DNA of 48,036 nt, taken from Zygnema cylindricum. Lineage: Eukaryota; Streptophyta; Zygnematophyceae; Zygnematales; Zygnemataceae. This document shows positions 20,453-29,698 of the stretch, in pieces. The translations under genes were made by a program, and so were the position numbers. Positions within the stretch are counted from its first letter, which is position 1. Each line of letters opens with the position of its first letter. The stretch lies in NCBI GenBank assembly GCA_037447655.1, contig JBBHKE010000086.1, forward strand, positions 1 through 48,036, read 5' to 3'. The notes under the pieces were generated by a model that worked only from the letters and a program-made list of their open reading frames with translations, did no database searches and was not told where the DNA came from.

Positions 20453-21990
20453 CTGGTTGTCTTTTTGTCAAAAAGAAAATATAACGTTTTGTCAATCATT
20501 TTATTTTATTATTTTTTTTATTTTTTTTATGATCTTTGGATCGGCTTACTGTTTAACGTTTAAGAATTTACAGCCTCAAATTGCGGCTGAGGAGTGCTTT
20601 CTCGTTTTTTTTTTATTGCCAGTATTTTATTTATTTTATCTATCCTCTTGTGTGTTTTTTTATGTTGCACTAAATAAGTGTATAATTTGAAAATATTACA
20701 TAATTATTATATTTTAAATTTGAAATTTCGTGCAAATAATTTCTTCATGAGAATTTTGTATCGTATGCAATATGCCCGATTCGAGAAAGTTTTAAAGTAC
20801 ATTTTCGACTAAGTTGCTTGATCGAAAACAAAAAAGGAATCAGGATATTCTAACTATCAAAAAATATAGAAGAAAATACGTGTTTGTAGTGTTGTCAGCC
20901 ATCGAGCTAATAATGATGTTGTTCCAACCTTTTGGGTCTTTGGACTAAGTAGGTTGAATCTTAGTTAAGTCTGATGTTTTTTCTTTTTTTCTTATATTTT
21001 CTTTGTTACGTTTACATTTGTTTCTTTTGTTTTTGTTATGTGATTAAGGTTGTATTTTGGTTATTTATTTTGTTTGTCTTTTTTTTGTTTTCTTCTTTTG
21101 TAATATTATGTATTGATAAAAAAAAATATAAAATATATAAATGCAACACCTTAATATAAAGTAAACAAAACCAGTAGTATTCTGTTTAAACGAAAAATGG
21201 TTTAATAATGCTAATGGTTTAATGTACATTTTAGATTTCATATTAAAGTATTTAATACTACATTTTATATCCAGTCCATTCATTCATATCATTTATTAGA
21301 TTTTGATCGTACGCTCAAATTAATGTGAAACTTTTACTTATAATGAAACCCCCTGCATGAACGAAACACAAATTAAACCATCCACTTGGCTTCGTCATCT
21401 TCTTCTACATAAATGAACCTTTCCGCCATGGATTTTGATAGCAAATAATTAATAAACCCGTAACATACGAGTATTTAACGTAAAATTGTCTTTTTGATTA
21501 AATATGTTTATTAAATGTTAACTACTGTCGCGTGATGCGATTCAGTCTATCGTTTCATTTCTTCGTGTCATTTCAGTGGACGATTGTGCCCCCATATGGT
21601 TTTTATTTATCATACATTTATTTTGTTTCAATTGACTAATGACTATCATTGACAAAGTGTCGTTTCAACTACATTTATTAGCGGATTTGTATGGTGTAAT
21701 TTGGGTTCATGCTTCAATTGTTTTTGTCGTTTCAACTAATTTTGGCGTTACATATTCTCTCATTATTTTGCATTGGGTTAATAAATTGTATACAATGATT
21801 TGTTTCTGCCGTCGGATTGAAAAACAGTCGCAACGTTTAATAGTGTCGGCCGTTATGTAAAACGTTAATCGTTTTCTTTTTTTTCCCAAGTTTGCTTTAG
21901 CCGTTACGTTTGTTTAACCAATCGTTAATGAATTCGGGTACAATATGGTACAATACCATGTGCAATGCGATACTGAGTGCCTACCATGTA
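20453..21990. other. AT-rich spacer
   Basis: No recognised gene. It has T-rich stretches (20,500-20,540; 20,970-21,110). Several open frames of 60-80 codons rich in Phe, Leu and Tyr reflect base composition and show no domain. Confidence 0.45.
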
Positions 21991-21991
21991 T

Positions 21992-22340
21992 GAACATCGT
22001 ACATGACGCCAACAGTGAATTCACGGTAGTGTACGGATAGTGAGAAAACGACAACGTTGGCGTGATGTGACGGGATCGCACGCGCCAAAATTAAAATTAC
22101 GATACTGTACGTTACTGTACCGGTATTGATAACACGACACATTGTACCTGACGCGAACACTGAAATTACGGTAGTGTACGGATGTTCAGAACATGACAAC
22201 GTGGCGTGATGTGACAGGATAGCACGCGCAAAAATTAAAAGTAAGATACTGTACGTTACTCTACCAGTATTCATAACACAACATTTTGGTGTACTTTACT
22301 CTACCGATATTGATAACACAACATTTTGGCGTGACATCTT
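21992..22340. repeat. Tandem repeat, about 145-bp unit, two and a half copies
   Basis: Unit 1 and unit 2 share ACGGTAGTGTACGGAT, GGCGTGATGTGACRGGAT, GCACGCGC, AAAATTAAAA and GATACTGTACGTTACTSTACC. A shorter third copy (TTTACTCTACCGATATTGAT, AACACAACATTTTGG) follows near 22,281-22,330. Confidence 0.75.
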
Positions 22341-22463
22341 ATTAGTTTGGCCGTTTATAATACCATTACAACCACGCAAAATACAACAAATAGGATTGTA
22401 CCACGTGTCTCTTTTCATTACATCAAAATTCGAACATGACAAAGCCAATACAAACTCAAATAA

Positions 22464-22620
22464 CTCAACGGCTCAAGATCTTACACAATAACAATCGACC
22501 ATTAAATATCGTTGTCACCAGAGACACCAATCAAAACTCAAAACACTCAACGGCTCAAGACCTTACAAAAAAAAAATCGACGATCAATTATCGTTGTCAC
22601 CTGAGACGAATGCGACAAGA
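22464..22620. repeat. Short tandem duplication, about 82-bp unit
   Basis: CTCAACGGCTCAAGA occurs at about 22,466 and 22,548. Each is followed by a CTTACA-rich patch, an AATCGAC motif, TATCGTTGTCACC and a GAGAC. No coding potential is evident. Confidence 0.65.
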
Positions 22621-22681
22621 ATGCTTTTTCTTTTTAGAAAAAGGGCAAAGCAAAAAACATTGACGCAGTCATCAATTCACG

Positions 22682-24115
22682 GTGTCCTCACTCCCACATC
22701 CTTCCTCACTTGTCCCTCTTCCTCTCCCTCTCTCTAACACTCCTCTTGCTTTTATTTCTCCTCCTTCTCCTTCTCCTTTTTCTCCATCTCCTACTCCCTT
22801 TTCCTCTCCCTCTCCCACTCTCTCTCCCTCTCCCTCTCCCACCCCCTCTCCCTTTCCCTCTCTTTCTCAATTTCCCTCACACACTCCTCCCTCTCCCTCC
22901 CCCCCTCTCTCTCCCTCGCACCCCACTTTCACCCTTGCCCCCCTCTTTCTCCCTCACCCTTTCCCTCTCCCTTCCCTTCCCTCACCCCTCTCCCTCTCCC
23001 TCTCCATCACTCCATCCCCCTCCCCCTCCCTCTCCTTTCCCCCTCCCCCTTCCACTCCATCTCCCTCTCCCTCTCCCTGCTCCCACCCCCCCTCCCTCTC
23101 CCTCTCCCTGCTCCCACCCCCCCCTCCCTCTCCCTCTCCCCCTCTTTCTCCCTCTCCCTCTCCCTCTCTATCTCCATTTGAGTCCCCCGCTTCCCCCTCT
23201 CCCTCTCCCCTTTCTCTCCCACTTATCCTTCTTTCCCCCTTGCCCCCCTCTTTCTCCCTCACCCTCTCCCTCTCCCTCTACCTCTTCCTCTCCTTCCCTA
23301 GTCCCTCTCTCCCTCTCCCTCTCCCCCTCTCCATCTCTCTCTCTCCCTCTCTCTCTACCTCTCCTCATACTTTTGCTTTTCCTTCTTCTTCTCCCTCTCC
23401 TTCTTCTCCCTCTCCCTCCTCCCTCTCCCTCTCCATTTCCCTCCCTTGCTTCCCCCTCTCCCTCCCCCGTTTTTTCTCCCTCACACCCCTCTTTCTCCCT
23501 TGCCCCCCTCTTTCTCCTCCACCCTCTCCCTCCCTCGCCCCTCTCTCCCTCTCCCTCTCCCTTTCCCTCTCCCTCTCCCTTCTCCCTCTCCCATTCCCTC
23601 TCCCTTCTCCCTCTCTCATTCCCTCTCCGTCTCCTTCTCCCTCACCATCGCCCCCTCCATCACCCCTCTCTCTCCCTCTCCCTCTCCCTCTCTCTCAACC
23701 TTCTCATTCTCCTTATTCTTATTCTCCTTCTCCTTCTCCTTCTCCTTCTCCTTTTTCGTCCTCACCTTTTACTTCTCCCTCTCCCTCTCCCTCCCTTGCC
23801 CTCTCGTTCCCTCATTCAGTCCCTCACCTTCTCTTTCTTCTCCTCCCTCCCTCTCCCTCTCCCTTTCCCTCACCCCACTCTACCTCTCGCCCTCCCTCTA
23901 CCTCTCTCTATCCCTCTCTCTCTCCCTCTCCCTTTCTCACTTCCTCTCCCTTTCCCTCTTCCTCTCCCTCTCCCTCTCCCTTTCCCTCTCCCTTTCCCTC
24001 TCCCTCACCTCAACCCTCTCCCTCTCCGTTTCCCTCTCCCTTTCCCTCTCCCTCTACCCCACCTTCACCCTTGCCCTCACTCGCATCATCACCCTCACCC
24101 TCACCCTCACCTTCT
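22682..24115 (+). repeat. 1.4-kb CCCTCT-type pyrimidine tract
   Basis: Almost pure C+T on the plus strand, built of CTCTCCCTCTCC and related units. It has local variants (CTTCTCCTT triplets at 23,700-23,760, CACCCTCACC near 24,090) and a few longer subrepeats (CCTGCTCCCACCCCCC twice at about 23,077-23,120). It ends just downstream of the gypsy element's 3' end. Long Ser/Pro/Leu frames here are repeat artefacts. Confidence 0.9.
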
Positions 24116-24307
24116 CCCACTTGTCGTGCATGTGTCCGATAACGTGAAGATGCATGCAATATCATCAGCTTTGCTCCACTTAAACCAAATGATGAAAATA
24201 CATTGTAAATGAAATAGGACATAAAAGTAAAAATGGATAAATACAACAACACGCAAGGTGGAAGAAAAAGAAAGGTCAACGACTTAGCTGGTTATGGTTA
24301 GGTCGGT
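24116..24307 (-). other. Region expected to hold the gypsy 3' LTR; none identified
   Basis: Directly downstream of the polypurine tract an LTR beginning TG would be expected. Instead the minus strand reads TAAACCGACCTAACC and then AT-rich sequence with no visible match to the 5' region at 31.4-32.7 kb, before running into the CCCTCT tract. The 3' LTR appears to be lost or replaced. Confidence 0.4.
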
Positions 24308-24326
24308 TTATTCCCCCCCCAGCTCT
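24308..24326 (-). other. Polypurine tract after the integrase-PHD frame
   Basis: Read on the minus strand this is AAGAGCTGGGGGGGGAATA, starting immediately after the TAA stop (24,327-24,329) that ends the PHD reading frame. Its position and purine content fit the primer site for plus-strand DNA synthesis in LTR retrotransposons. Confidence 0.6.
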
Positions 24327-24503
24327 TTAGCCGACAGAGGAGCTAGCCAACATGATCGGAAGCTCGTGACATCCGTGGCAAAACCAGTGACCATCCGGAA
24401 CCGCCAACAATGGTGGCACCAAACACTCCATGTGAAACCCTTGATTGCAGTGATCACAAAGTAACATGGTAGTTTCCCCGTCTGATCAATGACAAAAGGC
24501 ACA
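24327..24503 (-). pseudogene. PHD finger at the integrase C-terminus
   Basis: The minus-strand frame reads VCAFC, a TGA stop (24,486-24,488), then SDGETTMLLCDHC, NQGFHMEC and VPDGHWFCHGC. The spacing is C-x2-C, C-x2-C, x4-H, H-x2-C, W-x-C-x2-C, an exact C4HC3 PHD finger including the conserved Trp two residues before the seventh Cys. PHD fingers bind histone H3 tails, so the likely role is guiding integration to a chromatin state (inference). The finger is in the same frame as the integrase, about 50 codons beyond its last open segment, with TAG and TGA stops between. It replaces the chromodomain that chromovirus integrases carry at this position. Ring-type or FYVE folds fit less well because of the W-x-C-x2-C ending. 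Confidence 0.85.
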
Positions 24504-24647
24504 TACTGTCGAATCCGTAATCGGCTTCCGCATAGGATCCATATCCTCCTACAAATCTAGTAAATAACATGGAGCACAATTCTTGGAGTGCTCTCGAAAA
24601 GTCCGCGTGTCTGCTCCTTGTAATCCCAACATTCCGTTTCGATCCAC

Positions 24648-25730
24648 CTAGATAATCCGTAGGATGTGTGCAGAAACATCCGTGTCCAAAGCGTTTAAAG
24701 ATTGCCTGCGAAGATAAACATAGTCTCCCTCCCGATAGTGCGAAGATAAACATAGTCTCCCTCCCGATAGGGCTTCTGTTGCGGCCTGTAACTGATGCTT
24801 CGAGTGGTGGCAAACCGAATTGTGTCCCAATGTTGGGCAATCAAACCGAATTGTGTCCCGATGTTGGGCAATCTGCAGGTTGTCAAAATTCATAGGCATT
24901 TCACAGGCAAAATGCAAAGCACGACGAGTAAGTTCTTCCAACAAAATGGTGTCAGACATCAGTAGGAGTGGAAAGCTTGCAGCTTTTTGAATATTGCGAC
25001 CGAGCAACGGTTGTCGCCCAAATAAAACGTAATAAGGACTGAAATTAGCCAGACTAGCTTGTACTGATATGCGATATCCCATAGTAATGTAGCCGAGGGA
25101 CTCGTCCCAAACTGAAATGTGTTTCTCTAAGCAATGCTTACGCAAGGCACACTTAAATGTTTGGACTGCCCGTTCAGCTAGGCCATCTGCCTGAGGGTGA
25201 TCGCGACTAGTACGACGATGATCGATGAGAACCTCATTAAGCATATCTTGAAATTCTCCCCGAAATTTCGTACCTTGATCCGTAAGGACCTAGGATGGGG
25301 CACCGTATCTCATAAGGACATGTTCATTAAAGGCGGCGGTAGTGAACTTTGTTGTCTTGTGAGGCAGAGCTACAACTTCCACCCACTTAATGAAATTCTC
25401 GATCATAATCATGATGTATTGTTTTCCTCTACGTGAGATAGGAAAAGGTCCGGCCAAATCGGCCAACCATCGGTAGAGTAAACCCCTAATAGGTAGAGGT
25501 TGGATCCCAGTCTGCCAATTAGAGAAAGAAGTTCGGAGATGGTCGCAGGTGGCACACTTGTGTAGAATAGCAGCGATATCAACTTGCATTTGTGACCACC
25601 AATACCGTGCTTCAACTAGGCTTAACGTCCGCTTAGTACCGTAGTGACCAAGCTCGGTGTGAATTTGCTCAATTAGGGAAAGTCGCTCGGTAGGACGAGG
25701 GACGTGTCTATGGCTTCCGTCTGCCAGCAA
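24648..25730 (-). pseudogene. Ty3/gypsy integrase
   Basis: The N-terminal zinc-binding HHCC motif is visible as HTELGH and CATCDH. The catalytic core follows with the first Asp in DLAGPFP, the second in VLTDQGTKF and the Glu in LAERAVQTFK. A C-terminal region (FSPYYVLFGRQPL) leads toward the PHD finger. Two open segments (25,290-25,730 and 24,648-25,244) share one frame, separated by an in-frame stop just before VLTDQG. Two short tandem duplications (32 bp at 24,707-24,770 and 31 bp at 24,811-24,872) disrupt the C-terminal part. Integrase would insert the element cDNA into host chromatin. Confidence 0.9.
24707..24872. repeat. Two short tandem duplications inside the integrase
   Basis: A 32-bp unit (TGCGAAGATAAACATAG through CCCGATAG) is repeated exactly at 24,707-24,738 and 24,739-24,770. 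A 31-bp unit (CAAACCGAATTGTGTCCC through GGGCAAT) is repeated with one mismatch at 24,811-24,841 and 24,842-24,872. Neither length is a multiple of three, so each shifts the frame. Confidence 0.85.
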
Positions 25731-25900
25731 CCGAACTAAAGAACCTCCGAGCCAAATGTAATTTTTGGCTCTCTTTTCACTCTGTCTTCTTCGTCAAAGG
25801 TAGTACCGGTCGTAAAGGTCTGGGTCGATAGGAAAAGTACGAGAGGCCCATCACGCCAAGGATCTATGGCGGGACAGAGATTCGGAATAAACGCCAAACA

Positions 25901-26590
25901 TTAAGTAAGATAAGAACCCAATGACATGGCAGTAACCTTCTCATCGTCAAAATCATGTCGAACTCCGTTATTCGTTGTTCGGGCCAAAGGATTTCGGGAA
26001 ATCCCGTCCGCATTTAGATTAAGCAGACCGGGTCGGTAAATGGTTTCAACGTCATATTCTTGTAAAATTAAAGCCCATCGGGCTAGATTCTCGGAAAGTT
26101 TATCATTAGTCATCAGCCAATGCAAGGGTTGATGGTCATTTAGGAGTGTGAAAGATTTTCCGTACAAATAATGACGGAAGTGAGCGACTCCACAAACCGC
26201 GGCTAGACACTCTCCTTTGTAGCAACTATAATTTGATTCAGCCCGGTTATTGCTTCTACTCGCGTAAGCAACTACGTATTCCTCTCCGCTCAACTCTCTT
26301 TGTCTCAAGATAACAACAATTCCGGGATTTCCAAAATCTGTTTAGAGACAAAAAGGGAGTTTGTGATTGGGGGGAAGGAGATTCGGAGCACTTGATAAGG
26401 CGGTTTTTAACATTTGAAATGCGGAAATGTGATCGGGACCTCGTATGAAGGCAACTTCCTTCTTGAGGAGGTCATTTAACGGAGATGCGATGGTATTGAA
26501 AATAGATACGAACCTACGATAATAAGTAGCAAGTCCAAGAAAGGCTTGCAGACTCGTGAGGTCTGTAGGAGCCGGCAATACAGTGATCAA
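25901..26590 (-). pseudogene. Ty3/gypsy RNase H
   Basis: The upstream piece (26,342-26,590) shows the connection region LQAFLGLATYYRRFVSIF typical of gypsy polyproteins. The RNase H part (25,901-26,308) has VAYASRSNNRAESNYS, the catalytic Glu in KGECLAAVCG, and NDHQPLHWLM, followed by RWALILQEYDVETIYRPG and NADGISRNP. Both pieces share a frame, separated by a stop. RNase H degrades the RNA strand during reverse transcription. Between it and the integrase lies a poorly conserved spacer (25,731-25,900). Confidence 0.88.
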
Positions 26591-26699
26591 TTCAATTCTC
26601 TACCTTTGCTTCGAGAGGAGTGATCCCCTTTGCCGAGATAAAATGGTCGAGGTAAGGCACTCCCTCGGATCCAAAGGTGCATTTCGCTAGATGACATTT

Positions 26700-27483
26700 T
26701 AATCCGACCTTTTTTAATTCAGTCAATACCCATTCGATGTGAGCAGCGTGCTATTTGATAGAAGCAGAGGCAATGATGAGGTCATCGATGAAACACCTAG
26801 CAAACTTACAACCCCCGAGGACTGAGTCCATGACTTTTTGAAAAATCGCTGGAGCGTTTTTCAGTCTGAATGGCATTACAACCCATTCCCATCGGTCGTC
26901 ACTAGCCCAAAAGGAAGTTTTATGCCTGTCATTTTCCTCTATCTCAGTTTGATTGAATCCTTGACGGAGGTCAAGGATACTGAAGCACTTCCCTCCGCCA
27001 ACGTGATGAAATATTTCTTCGGCAAGAGGAATGAGATGACGACCTTGAACCATTTTTGCATTTAGTTCACGATAATCATCACACATTCTACACTCAGTAA
27101 AATTACCCTTGGAATCCTTTTTGCGAGGCATGACAGTGGTAGTTGCAAATGTGGAGTCTGACCGATACATTAGGCCAGCTTCCTCTAGTTCAGCACATCG
27201 TTTGTCTACCATATCCCATTCAATTTCTGACGGACGATGTTTCGGTTTAAATATCGGGCGGTCATCTTCAAGATCTATCGACATCTTATAAGCGGTGAGA
27301 TGACCCAAATCGTTCATACAAAAAGCAAAGGCATCGACATTTTGTAAAACGTATGACATTTAGTAATTCTTGTTCGGCCTTTGTTAGATTGGTGCCGAAT
27401 TTCCATTTAGGCGCATCGGGATTTTCGGTTGTCATAGCTTCCATGGCTTGTGCAAAGGCCAACTGCTCATCTGGGATAAGCAC
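26700..27483 (-). pseudogene. Ty3/gypsy reverse transcriptase
   Basis: The N-terminal piece (27,286-27,483) contains PKWKFGTNLTKAEQELL; after a frame change near 27,360 the RT core continues (26,751-27,359). Visible motifs include RMCDDYRELN, FSILDLRQGFNQ (catalytic Asp), MPFRLKNAPAIFQKVMD and CFIDDL. The last corresponds to the YxDD box with Phe in place of Tyr. A stop follows at 26,751, and the conserved thumb continues downstream in frame (ELKKVGLKCHLAKCTF). RT copies the element RNA into DNA. Confidence 0.9.
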
Positions 27484-27500
27484 TTGACCTAACTCATAAG

Positions 27501-27764
27501 CTACGGGTGTCTATTTACGACAATTAACCGAATGATTCCACCTGCTTGTTGGAAAAGCAACACTCCAATGAGGAATGGGTGGAATATGCATGGAACTTGT
27601 AGACTGGACAGCCGTGTATGCGGGAATAGACCAGGACATGTGGCTAGGATTGAAGAAATCGTAGATAGAGATTTCCAGAACTGGTGGAATTGGAGAAGGA
27701 AAGAGGAAAAATTGAAATGTGGTCTCTTTGAGAGTGGGACGGAAAGATTCACTTAATGATGCAT
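27501..27764 (-). other. Linker between the DNMT stop and the RT
   Basis: One minus frame reads SMHIPPIPHWSVAFPT and then, after a stop, PVAYELGQVLIPDEQ, continuous with the RT N-terminus. This suggests the downstream polyprotein begins here. No domain is recognised. Confidence 0.4.
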
Positions 27765-27774
27765 CCCCCCCCCC
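27765..27774 (-). other. G10 run overlapping the DNMT stop codon
   Basis: On the minus strand the DNMT frame ends ACTTAG followed by nine more G and then ATGCATC. The purine run directly after a stop resembles the tract after the PHD frame. It could be a central polypurine tract, a slippery site, or a remnant of an element end. Confidence 0.45.
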
Positions 27775-28803
27775 TAAGTTGGTTGAGAGGGATGTATCTG
27801 AGAGTGGCGACCAGCTGCAAACCTAAGACCTAAAACAAAGGACAAAGGCTGAGGGTCCATGACACGACCTAATAAAGTGCATCTTTGACGTTCTGTAAGA
27901 CCAGGAGCGGCTGTAATGCCAGGGATGTAATGCATGAGGTGTTCTCGCTCTGTAGAGATAGGCTCTTTGAGCTGACCGGTATGAATGTTTCAAAGCATGC
28001 CAGGATCGTCATTAGAGAATGCGTGTGAATATGGGTAAGAGACTAAGGTAGGAAGAACCTTGAGAGGTTGACCCGGGACATTGATATTAAAATTGGGGGG
28101 ATAGTATTTTTGAATGCAATGCTGTACCTTGTGGAAAGGAAGAAGTGCAGCCTGAATGTCTGTAGGAGGAGGACGAACTGACAAGTTGGCCTCACGGAGT
28201 CGACCAATATCGATGAGGTGCGTCCATTTGGAGCGAACTTGGTGTGCTAGTGAACCATGGCGAGCAACGTTAATAATAAGAGGTGGACCAATTAATTGTT
28301 CGATCCATTGATAATTAGTCAAGACCGTAGGTCTTAGATCATTATAGGTTGCGACATTTTCCAAGATATACCCCATAGGATGATCTAAAGTTTGTCAAAA
28401 ATGCAGGATGCGAACCAATTCAAAAAATAATTTGGTGCGAGGATCGGCTAATCCGAGACCTTTCCCGGCCCGAGACATTCCCTGGCACTCCCAACCGCCA
28501 AAAACAAGATCGATTGGACCAATCTCTAGTAAGTGATTGTTGCCCACAATCGGAATGTCTTGTGAGAGGGCAGTATGCATATGGTCGCATGCAGATTTTG
28601 ATAACAAATGCGGGTATTGGGAATACAACAGATTACAATGATGTAATTATGCTTTCCGTGCTAACAGATCAATCTAAACCGAATATTGAAATCGGATAAA
28701 TAATCCATTCCGCAAACATGCAAGGAGGGAAGTGCCTATTCCAGTGAAGAGGTCCAAAATCACCAGTCCATTTGGATGAGGTTTCAATTAGACCGGATTC
28801 CAT
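27774..28803 (-). pseudogene. C5-cytosine DNA methyltransferase domain within the gypsy element
   Basis: From motif I to the terminal stop (27,774-27,776) all motifs lie in one minus-strand frame. Motif I is VILDLFTGIGTSL (SAM binding, from 28,763). Motif IV is FGGWECQGMSRAGKGLGL, with the catalytic Cys codon at 28,485-28,487. Motif VI is YILENVATYND (28,353-28,361 for ENV). Motif VIII is a QVRSKW segment. The C-terminal region has EPISTEREHLMHYIPG and LLGRVMDP-type sequence (motifs IX-X). A plausible ATG (28,801-28,803) precedes motif I but needs a one-base shift. Length, about 340 codons, equals a minimal DNMT. The enzyme would methylate cytosine C5. In-frame stops at 28,674, 28,647, 28,395 and about 27,987 show decay. 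The motif order excludes N6/N4 methylases. It sits between protease and RT. Confidence 0.88.
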
Positions 28804-28819
28804 TTATTCGGAAGAAACC

Positions 28820-29250
28820 TAGAAGAGTTTGTAGGGACTGGGATTGGAGGAGAGACCAGAGAAAGTGGAATTGACAGGGTTTGGTTATAAATTTGGTCAA
28901 ATTCCCTCGTATTTATAAGAAAACATGGGTCACTAAAAATTTCGAATTTCTTTTGCTGACAATGAATGAAATATTTCGTCCCCCACCAAATTCCCTAAAA
29001 TTGTAGGAATGGATGTGGCCGAATTTGCCATAGCAGGCATGGGCTTCCTAGCGGAAATTAGGAGAATGCAAATTTTGCGTTTTGAGAAGTTAGTGGGCCT
29101 ATAAGAAAATGTCTGATCATGCATGTCAACTCCACCCCTAGACGAAATATAACGTCTTGTCCAACTAGGCATTCACAGTCACTACATTCAACTCCACCCC
29201 TAGACGAAATATAACGTCTTTTCCAACTAGGCATTCATAGTCACTACATT
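28820..29250 (-). other. Protease-DNMT spacer with a 62-bp tandem duplication
   Basis: The end of the protease (CAACTCCACCCCTAGACG through CACTACATT) is duplicated in tandem at about 29,128-29,189 and 29,190-29,250. Beyond it a frame reads NFSKRKICILLISARKP and NLVGDEIFHSLSAKEI, with no recognised domain, before the DNMT start. Confidence 0.55.
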
Positions 29251-29698
29251 TAGTGACCAGAGCGTGAACTGAGATCTCAGCAAAATCTGTGGCCGTTCCG
29301 TTCTGGAACCTGAAAACGAGCGGTTCCTTAGTGATTCCTAGGACTGGCTCGGTTGTCCACGCTGATGTTAACAATCGAGTCGAAGTGGATTGAAGCTTGT
29401 CCGGAGTTGGACCAAGCTTGAGTGCAAAGCTAGAGCCCAATATCATCGGCTTTGCACCCGTATCCATGAGAGGCAGGGAAGGGGCTTTACAATTGATCAA
29501 CAATGCACCCTTCCCGTTATCCAAAAAACTGATTTGAGGATCGAGGGAATTTTGCTCCTCTATGGAAATAGGCTGAATAGCAGCAAGATTTATGTGCACC
29601 TGAAGTGCTTGTAACGCGGCAGCTGCAGCTGAGCTATCGGGGGTAAAGGAGATAGAGGAGATTTTGGTGAGTCGGAAATCATAGTGGATAGCATGCAC
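29165..29698 (-). pseudogene. Retroviral-type aspartic protease
   Basis: The active-site triad appears as LPLMDTGAKPMIL, followed by a flap-like region and DYECLVGKDVIFRLG near the C-terminus, a pattern typical of pepsin-like proteases in Ty3/gypsy polyproteins. It would cleave the Gag-Pol precursor. A Gag-protease linker rich in Ala/Ser/Pro precedes it. The second copy (32,741-33,205) has DTGAKPVIL at the same position but is truncated by the assembly gap. Confidence 0.85.

Noticed and set aside
22682-24212. Open frames of about 490-500 codons rich in Ser, Pro and Leu (extensin-like at first sight)
   Set aside because: They follow a CCCTCT microsatellite in overlapping frames; no signal peptide or regular SPPPP periodicity as in true extensins.
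24308-24503. RING finger or FYVE domain for the cysteine-rich segment
   Set aside because: The order C4-H-C3 with Trp two residues before the penultimate Cys fits PHD; RING would be C3HC4 and FYVE needs its basic motif.
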